64,000 bases of DNA from AP-15 sp963703745 (GTDB taxonomy: Bacteria > Pseudomonadota > Alphaproteobacteria > ATCC43930 > CGMCC-115725), in assembly GCA_963703745.1 (NCBI GenBank), contig CAVPFL010000005.1, positions 186,001 through 250,000 of the forward strand, in the 5' to 3' direction. Under the pieces are notes generated by a model. That model was given only the letters and a program-made list of their open reading frames with translations. It did no database searches and was not told the DNA's origin. The number at the start of each line of letters is the position of its first letter. Within the stretch, counting starts at the first letter, position 1. The position numbers and the translations under genes were made by a program. Shown here piece after piece: positions 17,605-26,912 of the stretch.

Positions 17605-17976
17605 ATGATCAAACCCATCGCTATTGCGGCAGCGACCCTGTTCGCTGCGGTCCAACCCGCCCTCGCGCAAGGCGGCGCACCGCAGGGTGCGCAGCGACCG
17701 TCAGTCCTCGGGCAGACCGGAACGATGTACGACGGCAACAACGCCAACCTGCAACTGCCCGCTGAACAAAATGCCTCGTACGAGGACAGGTGGGCCGGTT
17801 ATCAGCCGCACTCCGAGGCCTCTTGGTACTTCGGCGTTGGCGATCTGTGGTACGCCGGTAGGTGGGTCGGGTATCAGCCGAACCTGGGGTCGAGCAGTGC
17901 TGGGCCCGTTTCGGGGGTTGCCACCGGGACTGCCGGGAGTTCACTCAGCGGCACCAGCGGAGTTGGCGAGCATTGA
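17605..17976 (+). CDS. small secreted protein, last gene of the dehydrogenase operon
   Basis: A 123-residue protein with a clear signal peptide (MIKPIAIAAATLFAAVQPALA, cleavage after ALA). The mature part is glycine/serine-rich and contains two related segments, DRWAGYQPHSEASWYFG and GRWVGYQPNLG, which look like a short internal repeat. I do not recognise a family. It begins 20 bases after the cytochrome gene on the same strand, so it is probably co-transcribed and periplasmic. Confidence 0.6.
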   Translation: MIKPIAIAAATLFAAVQPALAQGGAPQGAQRPSVLGQTGTMYDGNNANLQLPAEQNASYEDRWAGYQPHSEASWYFGVGDLWYAGRWVGYQPNLGSSSAGPVSGVATGTAGSSLSGTSGVGEH

Positions 17977-18161
17977 TCGCCGCCAGACATGCACACCGTT
18001 CGCTTCACTCGGCCTGTTGCTGATGTCCGGCCTCGCTTGCAGGCAAACCGTGGGTGTCCTGACACACTTGCCGTGCCGGAGACCGCCCCCGAAGCGGTGG
18101 CCGCGGACGCCCGGATGTGGGAGTGGGTCGGCATGCGGGTGGTAATTACAAATTTGACCCG

Positions 18162-19155
18162 ATGAACGACCTTGTCCTCGAGCACGGGCTCTCCTTCGCT
18201 GATCTTTACACGAGCGGCTGATGACGGCGCGGCGCGATCCGCAGGTGGTCGATCGGCTCGACGAGGCGAATCTGCTCGTCGAGCTGGCGCCCCATCTCGA
18301 GGACTTTTATCGGCGAGTTGTTCGGGATCGCAGCGGAGAGCCGTGACCTCCAGGCGCGTCATCACGAGCTGGCGCCGCTTTATTCGGTCAAGCGGCTATT
18401 TGTGCAGCGCCGCGCCGTCAAGGGCGTTAAAGAAACAGATGCGATCGCGATCGACGGGCCGGCGCTGGCCGCCGAGCTCGACCACACCCTCGGGTGAGAG
18501 GGTATTGCTGGTCGGCGGCGGCCTCGGCAATGCGGTCTTGTTCTCGATCGGCGCCGCGTTCCGCGCGCGCGGCTCGCGGGTGCTCTATTTCGCCGGCTAC
18601 AAGCGCGTGCAGGACCGCTACAAGGTCGAGGAGATCGAGCACGCCGCCGATTGCGTCGTATGGTGCTGCGATGAGGGGCCGAGCTTTGCGCCTAGCCGGC
18701 CGAGGGATCGCACCTTTGTCGGCGACATTGTCGAGGCGATCGGGGCCTATGGCCGCGGCGCGTTGGGGCCGGTCATGATCCCATTGTCAGCGGTCGACCG
18801 CATCATCGCGATCGGCTCCGAGGGCATGATGGCCGCCGTCGCCGAAGCGCGCCAGGCGGGCCTCAAGCGCTATTTCCGCCCCGACCACCGCGCGATTGCG
18901 TCGATCAACTCGCCGATGCAGTGCATGATGAAGGAGATCTGGGCGCAGTGCCTGCAGCGCCATCATGACCCGGTGACCGGTACCGAGACGGTCGTCTTCT
19001 CCTGCTTCAACCAGGACCAGGAGATGGACAACGTCGATTTCCGCACCCTGCGCCGCCGCCTATCGCAAAACGGCGTCCAGGAAAAGCTGACCAAGCTTTT
19101 GGGTCGACCGCTGCCTGCAACATCTGCGCGAACGCCCCGCATCGCGGCGGAGTAG
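18162..19155 (+). pseudogene. relic of an FAD/NAD(P)-dependent oxidoreductase related to the glutamate synthase small subunit
   Basis: Pieces of one protein are read in successive frames: MNDLVLEHGLSFADLYTSG (18162) to a stop, then DEANLLVELAPHLEDFYRR, then AAESRDLQARHHELAPLYSV with VKGVKETDAIAIDGPALAAE, then, after a shift near 18493, ERVLLVGGGLGNAVLFSIG through to HHDPVTGTETVVFSCFNQD and NGVQEKLTKLLG. The last part contains a Rossmann motif. The order and spacing match one long oxidoreductase whose N-terminal half is absent. At least two frameshifts and an early stop make it non-functional. Confidence 0.7.
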
Positions 19156-19251
19156 GTGTGCGCCCGCCGACGATCATGTTATCGGCTCCAAGGGTACGGC
19201 CGGTTACGGATCAAGAGCCCGAGGAAACCGACGCGAGGCAGCTACGCATCG

Positions 19252-20083
19252 ATCCCGCGAGAGCCGCAATTCCGGGCCAAGCAATTACCCGATCATCCGG
19301 CGTGTGAATTCTCGCAGGTAGTCGATGAGCTCGTCTGACGCGGCTGCGGCCCTCTCTTCGTTCTCGCTCACGATCGCCCGGGCCACCGCGGCGTGCAAGC
19401 GCGCCGTCCGCGGCAGGTCTGCTGCCCCCTGGTAATAGGCATACCAGAATCGGCGTGAAAGCCCGCTCAGCATTCCAAGAGTTGCCGCGCCGAACTCGTT
19501 CCCGGCCGCCTCCAGAAGCACAGGTTGAATTCGCGATCCAAGCGCATGAAAGCCAGGTCGTCGGCTCGCTTGGCCGCCTGGTCCATGCCGGAGGCGATCT
19601 GCTGGAAACGCTTGCGTTGCGGCTTTGACGCGCGCCGCGCGGCGCCGCGTACCATCAGTCGCTCCAGTTCGCGTCGCACCTCCAACAAGCGGAGCTGGGC
19701 TGCGACGTCGATCTCCGACACCACCACGCCGCGGCGTGGCATGATGACGACCAGCCCTTCCCGGGCGAGGCGCTGCAGGGCCTCGCGGACCGGCGTGCGG
19801 CCGACGCCAAACCGCTCGCTGAGCTGGGCTTCGGAAAGGATGGCGCCGGGTGGAATACGCAGCGTTGCGATTTCCTCCTCAAGCTCCCGGTGCGCTTGAT
19901 CGGCCAGCGTCTGCGGCAGCCCCCACCCCGAAGACTGGCGGGCGTCGTCGGCTGTCTGGCCGGCGCTGGCGCGTCTGTTCGCCCGGGCGGCCCGGGCTTC
20001 AGCGGCCCTCGGTCGGGCGCGTGTATCGGTCGTAGCTGACATGCCAGTCAGATACCACCTGCCCGATCGTCAAGCAAAAGAAG
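19252..20083. repeat. direct repeat, copy 2 (GntR regulator locus)
   Basis: Second copy of the segment at 12676-13507, in the same orientation, with about 4-5 percent divergence by hand alignment. The unique flanks differ on both sides. The copy carries the frameshifted regulator. The 5.7 kb between the copies contains the dehydrogenase operon and the oxidoreductase relic. Confidence 0.9.
19285..20042 (-). pseudogene. GntR/FCD regulator, frameshifted duplicate
   Basis: Collinear with the intact regulator at 12709-13467. The winged-helix domain and the first part of the FCD domain are preserved (frame 20042 to 19467), but one A is missing from AGCAACAGG around 19516 (copy 1) to give AGCACAGG, so the frame leaves the family sequence after REFNLCFWRR. 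The remaining tail (LLEAAGNEFGAATLGMLSGL onward) is read in a different frame from 19521. The truncated product would keep a DNA-binding domain without a complete effector domain. Confidence 0.9.
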
Positions 20084-20178
20084 CCGCCCGCACCTGCTCT
20101 AACTGTCCGCGAAGAACCCTGCCATTTCGCAGCGCATTCGGGCCCTGAGAAGCTTCGCGCGCCGGGCTCTCGCCGTCG

Positions 20179-21719
20179 TCACAACGACCGGAGGAGGCCG
20201 AGTCTCCTCGCCATCACCGATAATGGCTCGGGCCGCGCGGGCTGCGGGCCACGCGCCTGGGCTTCTTTATAAGATTGCCACATCCAGTCCTGCGGTTCTT
20301 GCCCGCCACGCTTGAACCAGTCGAGCATCTGGGCGGTCGAATCGACCTGGTCGTCGTGTTTGCCCTTTGGAAACACCGTCAGCTCGTGCAGGTATTCGGC
20401 GAGCCACGCCGCCTCTTTGGGCAGATGCACGAAGCCATTCTCGATCATAGCGGTCTGCGCGTGCATACGCATGACCTTGTCGGATTGCGGCTGGTAGCGG
20501 GTGACCGCATGCAGCCCTTGTCCGATTAGCTCCTGGATCAGCTGGGTGCCGGACGCCTTGTCCTCGATCAATACGACGTCAGCCTCGAAGGCCTGGCACT
20601 GCTCGCATACCGCGCGCTTTAATTCGGGGTACTCTATGCGCCGGCTCAGCACGTGCACCAGGTACAGGTCCTTGCCTTTGATGCCCCAGGTCGTGCAGAC
20701 GCTAAAATCGCTGAGCTCAGAGGCCTTGTTGGCGATGTCCCAGCTCTGCACGACATGGTCGAATTTCTCGGGCCGCTCGTTTGGCGCATAGCTTCTAAAC
20801 CAAGCTCCCTTGACCATGCCGCCGCCCAATGGCGTCGGCATCTGCTGGTACTGGCCGGCAAAGTTGTATTCGCCGATCGTGCGGCGGATCTGGTCGAGGA
20901 TCGCGCGCGGCTGGCGCTCCGGATGCAATACCTCACCGCGCTGCCGGGTAAATAAATACTGGCCCAACTCGGTATCGAGCGCCCAAACCTCGTCCTCCTC
21001 GGCGATCGCCGGAAAGCTCACGACCTCCCAATCTTCCTGGGCCAGCACGTGGCCGGCGAGATCGTCCCCCGGGTCACGCCCGGGGGCAGGCTCTCTTGCA
21101 GACGGTGCATGATCAGGATGATCGCCCCGCTCCGCGTGTCGTTCAGCTGGCTGTAAAGGGTGTGGTCGAACCAGTCGTTGGCCGCCTGGCGCTGGGTTTG
21201 TGACAGCGCCTCCTCGGGCTTCAACGGATCGTCGATGATGATGTCGGCGCCGGGCACGGTGAGCACCCCGCCGACCGAGGTGGCGAGCCGGCAGCCCTGG
21301 GCCGTGGTCTCGAACTCGGACATCGCTCGCCGTTGCGCCGACAGGCGGGTAGCAAAGAGCTGCCGGTACCAGGCGCTGGCGACGATCTGCTGGCAGTCAC
21401 GCGACAGTTTGTCGGCGAGGTCCTGGGCGTAGCTGACGCACAGGATCCGGGCGCTCGGATCATGGCCGAGGCACCAGGCCGGAAACGAGACCGAGGCCAG
21501 GTGCGACTTCAGATGGCGCAGCGGCTCATTGATGATCAGCCGCCTGATCCGGCCCCCGCGGACCGCGTCCAGCTTTGCGGCGATGATGTCATGATGCCAG
21601 CTCGACACGAACAAGGTCCGGGGGTTGAGCTCGCGGAAGCAATGCTGTGCGAAGCTCGCAAAATCGGCGTGAAGCAGCGCCTCATACTCGCTCGCAATAT
21701 GGGTTTCGGACGTCGTCAT
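20179..21719 (-). pseudogene. phage terminase large subunit, frameshifted
   Basis: The N-terminal part (from MTTSETHIASEYEALLHADF at 21719) has the ATPase region IINEPLRHLKS and the Walker B-like GADIIIDDPLKPEE. The C-terminal part, in another frame (21048 to 20179), has the nuclease residues in VVQSWDIANKA, ADVVLIEDKASG and GKHDDQVDSTAQML. The frames join around 21063-21075, where the expected RLHEDDLAGHVLAQEDWE-like sequence is split (RLQESLPPGVTRG then DDLAGHVLAQEDW). Terminases package DNA into proheads. No capsid, portal or tail genes accompany it. Confidence 0.85.
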
Positions 21720-22187
21720 GCGGCAGATCGCGTTTGCTCCGTGGTCTCCGCGTCGCGGCCATCGGGTCTGTTGTCGACACCACCCCGTCGCGCGGCCCAG
21801 GGACAACCGCTGCACATGTTGCGGCGCAGCCTGGCGATCAGCTGTTGTACGACCTCTTTGTCGGTCGGGCCGAACGGGGATTTTGCCGTAGCTTCTGGCT
21901 CCGCCTTCTTTTCGATGTCCCGCAGCATGTCGATCAGCATCTTGGTGGCCCGCAGCTCGGCCGAGGCCGATTTGTTGACCAGCTGGGCGATCACCGCCTC
22001 GCGCTTGCTGACCTGACGGCGTTTCCCGTTCTCGGTGACGGTCACCTTCTCGTTGAGTGCCGCGGCGAGCAGCGCAGGCAGGTTTTTGCCGGCCGACCGC
22101 GCGGGTTGCCGGACTGGCCCTTCTTGAAACGGGTGTGCACCGGCGGCTTGGATAGTTCGCCGCGTATTCGCGTTCGGTCTCAGACAT
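21716..22187 (-). pseudogene. DUF5681 phage protein (terminase-associated), frameshifted
   Basis: Family features occur in more than one frame: HTRFKKGQSGNPRGRPAK, then VTVTENGKRRQVSKREAVIA and LVNKSASAELRATKMLIDML. The first frame break is near the start (MSETEREYAANYP leaves the family sequence) and the second lies in GGCAAAAACCTGCC at about 22083. The end overlaps the terminase start by four bases. DUF5681 proteins commonly sit beside terminase genes in rhizobial prophages and are thought to act in packaging. A fragment of a second family member is at 31277-31400. Confidence 0.75.
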
Positions 22188-22547
22188 CTTGCCCTCGGGG
22201 AAGTTTGCGCCCATTTATCATTGCGAATCGAAAATTGTCAATATATCAATATGATTGTTGCAAATGGACTCTGCCCTGCTCTCACCCTGATAGCCCGATT
22301 CCGCCCCCTGCGGGACGAAGTCGGGACCCCTGCTCGCAGGCCCCGGAGCACGACTCCTAACTATTTGATTCAAGTGGCTTTATCGAGGCGGACGTTCGAC
22401 GAATTTACGGGCGCAAAAAATTATTCGCCCTGTTTTGCGGCTTTTACAGGGGTCGGCGCGCGCTCTAATGTAGGATCCGAGCCGCCCTTAGGATCAACCT
22501 CGGGCAAGCGGCGGGGTCAGCCGCGCAAGGCGGAGAAGGGGAAGCAA
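22188..22547. other. gene-free gap after the phage relic
   Basis: About 360 bases with no recognisable gene. The part nearest 22240 and 22360-22440 is A+T-richer than the surroundings and could contain the promoter of the LLM monooxygenase. I see no tRNA, attachment site or phage fragment. Confidence 0.45.
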
Positions 22548-23603
22548 ATGGCGTTCGAGTTCGGCATGTTCCACGAGTTTCAACGGACCGCCGGGGTGAC
22601 TGACGAGGAGGCGTTCGCCACCTCGTTCGACGAGATCGATGCAGCCGAGCGCTGGGGGCTCGACGCGATGTGGCTGGCGGAAATCCACGTGAACCCCGAA
22701 CGATCGGTGTGCTCGGCGCCGCTCACCCTGGCCGGTGCCATCGCCGCCCGCACCAAACGCATGAAGGTAGGGACTGGCGTTCAGGTACTGCCGCTCTGCC
22801 ATCCGCTGCGGCTGGCTGAAGAGGCCGCGACGGTCGACCAGATTAGCCAGGGCCGCCTGATTTTCGGGATCGGACGCAGCGGCTTCCCGCGCACCTACGA
22901 GGCCTATGGCGTCCCATACGGCGAGAGCCGCGAGCGCTTTGCCGAAACTCTCGAAATCCTCAAGCGGGCGTGGACCGAGCCGTCGTTTTCCTATCACGGC
23001 AAATACTACAGCTTCGAAAACGTCCGGCTTGCCCCGAAGCCGTACCAAAAGCCGTGGCCCGATATCCGCATCGCCGCCAACAGCGCCGATACGTTCCCGA
23101 ATATCGCCAAGCTCGGGCATGGCGTCCTGGTCGCGGTGCGGCAAGGCACGCTCGAGGAGCTGGAACCGAACATCACCGCCTACCGCGACGCTTGGAAGAA
23201 GGCGGGCCATCCCGGCGAGGGCCAGGTCTTTTTGCGCGCTCCGGTCTATGTCGCCGACACCGACCAGGCGGCGCGCGACGAGCCGGAAGAGAGCATCATG
23301 TATTTCTACCGCTATCTCGGCGAGCGGCTCGAGGACTCGGCAACCCGCGCGGGGGTGCAGCAAGGCGAGTTGCGGGCGGCGCGCGGCCGGCGGCTCCAGA
23401 CCATTACCTACGAGGAGGCGTTGCGCGAAAAACTGATCGTCGGATCACCTGAGCGGGTCGCCGACCGGCTGATGGGCTTGCAGGAAACCCTCGGTCTCGA
23501 CGGCATCTTGTGCGAGATGAATTGCGGCACCAAGATCCCGCATCGGCAGGTGATGCGTTCGCTGCAGCTGCTCTGCGAAAAGGTCAAGCCGCAGGTTCAT
23601 TGA
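22548..23603 (+). CDS. LLM-class flavin-dependent monooxygenase (luciferase-like), paralogue A
   Basis: A 351-residue bacterial luciferase-like protein. I chose the ATG at 22548 because of the GAGAAGGGGAA ribosome site; the frame is open upstream without family resemblance. Visible features: N-terminal strand FEFGMFHEF, the conserved AERWGLDAMWLAEIHV, the core LPLCHPLRLAEEAATVDQIS and RLIFGIGRSG of the TIM barrel, and a C-terminal LIVGSPERVADRLMGLQ. The family oxidises substrates with reduced FMN or F420 and molecular oxygen. A close paralogue is encoded at 50586-51638. Confidence 0.9.
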   Translation: MAFEFGMFHEFQRTAGVTDEEAFATSFDEIDAAERWGLDAMWLAEIHVNPERSVCSAPLTLAGAIAARTKRMKVGTGVQVLPLCHPLRLAEEAATVDQISQGRLIFGIGRSGFPRTYEAYGVPYGESRERFAETLEILKRAWTEPSFSYHGKYYSFENVRLAPKPYQKPWPDIRIAANSADTFPNIAKLGHGVLVAVRQGTLEELEPNITAYRDAWKKAGHPGEGQVFLRAPVYVADTDQAARDEPEESIMYFYRYLGERLEDSATRAGVQQGELRAARGRRLQTITYEEALREKLIVGSPERVADRLMGLQETLGLDGILCEMNCGTKIPHRQVMRSLQLLCEKVKPQVH

Positions 23604-23610
23604 CCAGCGG

Positions 23611-24105
23611 GTGCCGACAGGCCGAGCTGTGGCCGAGACGACGGCGATCGCCTCAGTATCGCTGATTCTGCACACGCTCTCGGCCGTCGTCTGGGTCGGC
23701 GGCATGTTCTTTGCCCACCAAGTGCTGCGGCCTGCCGCCGTGATGCTCGACCCGGGACCGCGCCTCACGCTGTGGTCGCGTGTCCTTGGCCGATTCTTCG
23801 CGTGGGTCTTCGCCGCGATCGTCCTGCTCCTGGTGACCGGCTATGCGATGATCTTTGGCTTATACGCCGGGTTCGCAGGGATCGGGCTCCACGTCCAGCT
23901 GATGCAAGGGATCGGCATCCTGATGGTGCTCCTTTTCTTGCACCTCTATTTTGCCCCGTGGCGCAGGTTCCGCACCGCGGTCGCACGACAGGACTGGGCC
24001 GAGGGCGGGCGGCAGCTGGGCCAAATCCGCACCATCGTGACGATCAACTTGGTGCTCGGGGTCATTGTCGTCGCCATCGGCAGCAGTGGACGATACTGGG
24101 GCTGA
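23611..24105 (+). CDS. CopD-like integral membrane protein
   Basis: A 164-residue protein with four hydrophobic segments (IASVSLILHTLSAVVWVGGM, FFAWVFAAIVLLLVTGYAMI, VQLMQGIGILMVLLFLHLYF, TIVTINLVLGVIVVAIG). The first contains the H-x8-GG pattern of CopD/YckA-type proteins, with histidines on helices that could bind haem or copper. It starts (GTG) 7 bases after the monooxygenase stop, so it is likely co-transcribed. Function is uncertain; copper or haem handling is suggested only by family. Confidence 0.75.
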   Translation: MPTGRAVAETTAIASVSLILHTLSAVVWVGGMFFAHQVLRPAAVMLDPGPRLTLWSRVLGRFFAWVFAAIVLLLVTGYAMIFGLYAGFAGIGLHVQLMQGIGILMVLLFLHLYFAPWRRFRTAVARQDWAEGGRQLGQIRTIVTINLVLGVIVVAIGSSGRYWG

Positions 24106-24115
24106 GAGAGCGCAG

Positions 24116-25336
24116 CTATCGGGAATTGGCGCGGCGGGAGAAATTCTGCGGGTCGATCCGCCGCAAGCCGGCGTCCATCGAAGTCTCGCCGTCCGGTGAA
24201 GTCCAGGTGGCCTTTAATCCCCCATCGGCGCGCGGGCGAAAGCGCAGCGTGCTCTTGCCATCTTCCTCGAAGAGGAAATCGTCATCGACCAGGCGGCCCT
24301 CGCGCCGGGTCCATTCGGCCGGCTCGTCTTTGTCGATCCCCGGCCCGATGGCGTAGACCGCAGCTAGTTCTCGCCCGTGTGTCGCCTCGATAGCGACGAG
24401 TAGCTCTCTCCCGTTCGGATAGAACCCATACCAGGTGCCATGCACGGCCTTGCCTTGGCCAGGGCCAGGCGCACGCGACACCGCGGGCGCCGAAGCTCCG
24501 ATCGCCGGCGCCGCGACAAGCGATGTCCCCTGGGGATGAAGAAGTTCGTCTGGCAGGCGGAGATCGGCACTGGGCGCCTCACCCCACACCGGCTGGCAAA
24601 CGAACTCGTCCCTGAGCGCGTCGGCATCGACAAAATCCTGGATGCACCCGCCGAACCGGCGCAAGAACAGACCAGTAGACGATGCCCAATGCCCGACGAG
24701 AAAAGCCGGCTGATCGACGACGGCAAAGCCAAGGGCGCGCTCGGAAAGGATCGCTCGCGACCGCTCCCCGCGTCCACCCGGGTCGAAATCGTCGCCGTGG
24801 AAATAGAACAGCATGACCCGAGCCCGCTTGATCTGCTCAAGCAGCGGGTAGAGGCGGATGGCGTTGAGACGCCAAGAGCTGTAAAACTCGTCAAAACTAC
24901 CGAACGCGGCCGGCGAGGTCGCCACGACCGCGTCGACATCCTCTGAGGCATCGGCTGCCATCAGCGCCAGAAAGGCGCCGAAAGACTGTCCCGCCAAAAC
25001 GATGCGGCGATAGCCCTTGTGCTTGAGCCGGGCCACGTGGTCGACGAGGCGCCGTGTGCTGTCGGTCAGGGTGTCGTCCTCGCGCGGACGATCGAAGCGC
25101 AGTACGTCCCACCCACCGTCGCGCAGAACCCGGAGAAATGGCGGCGTCGCCGACTCGGAGTCTTCCGCGGTGACCGAGCGCCCGTGGCTCCAGACCAGGA
25201 CCCCCTTAGCGCGCTCGGGGCCCAGCAAGTCCCGCTTGAACGCAGGATCGAGCCCCGTCCCCGCTGCTGGCATATTGTACAGCACCCCAACAACGAGGAC
25301 GTAAGCAGACAACCTCGACAGAAAACGTCGCGTCAT
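24116..25336 (-). CDS. secreted alpha/beta hydrolase of unknown substrate
   Basis: A 406-residue protein from the ATG at 25336 (MTRRFLSRLSAYVLVVGVLY), which opens with a signal peptide. The hydrolase fold occupies residues ~35-260: VLVWSHGRS, the nucleophile elbow GQSFGAF (Ser), and candidate Asp/His in YFHGDDFDPGG and LVGHWAS. A C-terminal domain of about 100 residues (TWYGFYPNGRELLVAIEATH ... TSMDAGLRRID) looks like a lipocalin-like or beta-sandwich module. The protein is probably periplasmic. It converges with the CopD-like gene with a 10-base gap. Confidence 0.78.
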   Translation of the reverse strand: MTRRFLSRLSAYVLVVGVLYNMPAAGTGLDPAFKRDLLGPERAKGVLVWSHGRSVTAEDSESATPPFLRVLRDGGWDVLRFDRPREDDTLTDSTRRLVDHVARLKHKGYRRIVLAGQSFGAFLALMAADASEDVDAVVATSPAAFGSFDEFYSSWRLNAIRLYPLLEQIKRARVMLFYFHGDDFDPGGRGERSRAILSERALGFAVVDQPAFLVGHWASSTGLFLRRFGGCIQDFVDADALRDEFVCQPVWGEAPSADLRLPDELLHPQGTSLVAAPAIGASAPAVSRAPGPGQGKAVHGTWYGFYPNGRELLVAIEATHGRELAAVYAIGPGIDKDEPAEWTRREGRLVDDDFLFEEDGKSTLRFRPRADGGLKATWTSPDGETSMDAGLRRIDPQNFSRRANSR

Positions 25337-25521
25337 TCCCCGTGCCCCCGCCCCTCGCCTTGACCCAGGCCGCACGGAGGAAGTCTAACGAAGTGTTACC
25401 CTTTGTGTCACTTCGTAAACGAAATGCGCGCGCTCAAGCGCTCGACGCCAAGGCCTTGACGAGGCAGAGGTTTTTTGCTAGCTGCGACGAACTGGCGCAG
25501 ACCGCGGTCGGGTCGAGCCTG

Positions 25522-25656
25522 TTACGCCTCCCGGAGGGTCATCAGAACCACGGCGGCGAGAAGCACGCCAAAAGCCTCGAAGCCGGTATTGATTTGGCCG
25601 AACGCCATGCTCAACAAAGTGGCTGCAAGAGTGGCGGACCCGATCAGCAGCGGCAT
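25522..25656 (-). CDS. possible 44-residue membrane protein
   Basis: The minus strand encodes MPLLIGSATLAATLLSMAFG followed by a polar turn and FEAFGVLLAAVVLMTLREA, two hydrophobic helices in a hairpin arrangement. No strong ribosome site precedes the ATG and the frame stays open upstream, so this is tentative. The rest of the 25337-25743 gap shows nothing recognisable apart from an A+T-rich segment at 25390-25425 that could hold a promoter. Confidence 0.3.
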   Translation of the reverse strand: MPLLIGSATLAATLLSMAFGQINTGFEAFGVLLAAVVLMTLREA

Positions 25657-25743
25657 GACGCGATCCCGGTGTTTGACTTGGGGTTGAAACCGCAATGTAA
25701 CGGTCAGGACATCATGGTTATTCCACTTGAGTGGGAGGATGGG

Positions 25744-26148
25744 ATGGGAATCCTCTACGTCGCGCGCAGCGCCAAGCTCTGCCGGTGGGCGTCGGATGTC
25801 GGACTCGGCAAGCATGTCTACAAGGTCGGGGTTGCGCCGAGCGACCCTAAGGCGCTCGCGGCTGCCGGTTGGGCCGGCGAGACCGATTGGACGATCACCC
25901 GCAAGCAAACAGTGGACGATTTGAGCGAAGAAGAGGCGCTCGCGAGGCTCGCTCGCAAGGAAAAGGTCGTTGAACCGAACCTCTACCCGAAGCTCAAAGA
26001 GGCCAAGGGAATATTCCGGCTCGCTCCTACCCGGGTCGAGAGTCACATTATCGTGACGCGAGCCCTCGCCGGGCAAAGCGACCGCGCCGAGGTCAAACTG
26101 AAACCGACCGATTTCGCCGACTACCTGATCCACAACACGCTGCGGTAG
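25744..26148 (+). CDS. uncharacterised protein with a GIY-YIG-like N-terminus
   Basis: A 134-residue protein. GTGGGAGG ends 6 bases before the ATG at 25744, fixing the start. The opening GILYVARSAKLCRWASDVGL followed by HVYKVGVA resembles the L-Y-V...Y-K-V-G pattern of GIY-YIG or T5orf172 nuclease domains, but I cannot locate a full set of catalytic residues, so nuclease activity is doubtful. The C-terminal half is charged (PNLYPKLKEAKGIFRLAP). No neighbours in the same direction. Confidence 0.6.
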   Translation: MGILYVARSAKLCRWASDVGLGKHVYKVGVAPSDPKALAAAGWAGETDWTITRKQTVDDLSEEEALARLARKEKVVEPNLYPKLKEAKGIFRLAPTRVESHIIVTRALAGQSDRAEVKLKPTDFADYLIHNTLR

Positions 26149-26188
26149 GACCCGTGCGCAGCGGAGCGGCGAGTTAACGTCTCCTTCC

Positions 26189-26722
26189 TCAAATGTCGAG
26201 GAACACGGTTTCGGGCTCCCCGAGCGCGCCGCGCTGTAGGCGAATGTCTATCCGCCAACCATCCGCACCGTCGGCTTTGGCGATCAAGGTGGCGCGGCGC
26301 TTGGGGTCTTCGATCGAGGATAACAGCGGATCGGTTTCGTTGAGCGACTCGCCGGCGAAATAGGCGCGGGTGATAAGACCCTTGAGCAGGCCGCGCGCGA
26401 AGATGGTGATGGCGAAGTGAGGCGCCTGTTGCGCGTTGCCGCGGCCCGCTACCGGTCCGGGCCGCAGCGTCTTGAAATGGAATCTGCCCGCTTCATCAGT
26501 GCGCGACCGCCCAAAAGCCGGGAAATGTTCGTCCGAGGCCGGGTCGGCCTGCCACAGCTCGACCGCGGCATCCGTCACCGGATTGCCGTCGCCGTCGACG
26601 ATGGTGCCGGTCAGCGTGACTGCGTGGCCCGCGGCACCGAACCGCGTTAAATCGGCCCATTCCGGGTGTTCGATCAGGTGCCAAAAGGGTCCGATCGTCT
26701 GGCTGCTGGTGGCGCTCGGCAT
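26189..26722 (-). CDS. pcaG: protocatechuate 3,4-dioxygenase, alpha subunit
   Basis: A 177-residue protein with the intradiol dioxygenase alpha-subunit pattern: SQTIGPFWHLI at the N-terminus, TLTGTIVDGDGNPVTDAAVE and LWQADP, then GRFHFKTLRPGPV and HFAITIFARGLLKGLITRAY. PcaG pairs with the iron-bearing PcaH to cleave protocatechuate to 3-carboxymuconate in the beta-ketoadipate pathway. I chose the ATG at 26722 (MPSATSSQTIGPFW). PcaH normally lies immediately upstream, but here the sequence upstream reaches the divergent ABC transporter without one. Confidence 0.88.
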   Translation of the reverse strand: MPSATSSQTIGPFWHLIEHPEWADLTRFGAAGHAVTLTGTIVDGDGNPVTDAAVELWQADPASDEHFPAFGRSRTDEAGRFHFKTLRPGPVAGRGNAQQAPHFAITIFARGLLKGLITRAYFAGESLNETDPLLSSIEDPKRRATLIAKADGADGWRIDIRLQRGALGEPETVFLDI

Positions 26723-26912
26723 CCTCGGCCTCCACGGAAGTGAGCATCGACGATGCAGAGTGGGACCGGGTGCCGACTTCTGCAACGCCAACCGAACCGG
26801 CCGCCGCGAGTTTAGTTCAACCCCGCCGATGCAGCAGATCCGTGGTCCGGCTTTTGCACTATAAAGCCGGATCGCGTAAGGTCGGCGCGATAAAGAAATG
26901 AGGGTGTAGGGC

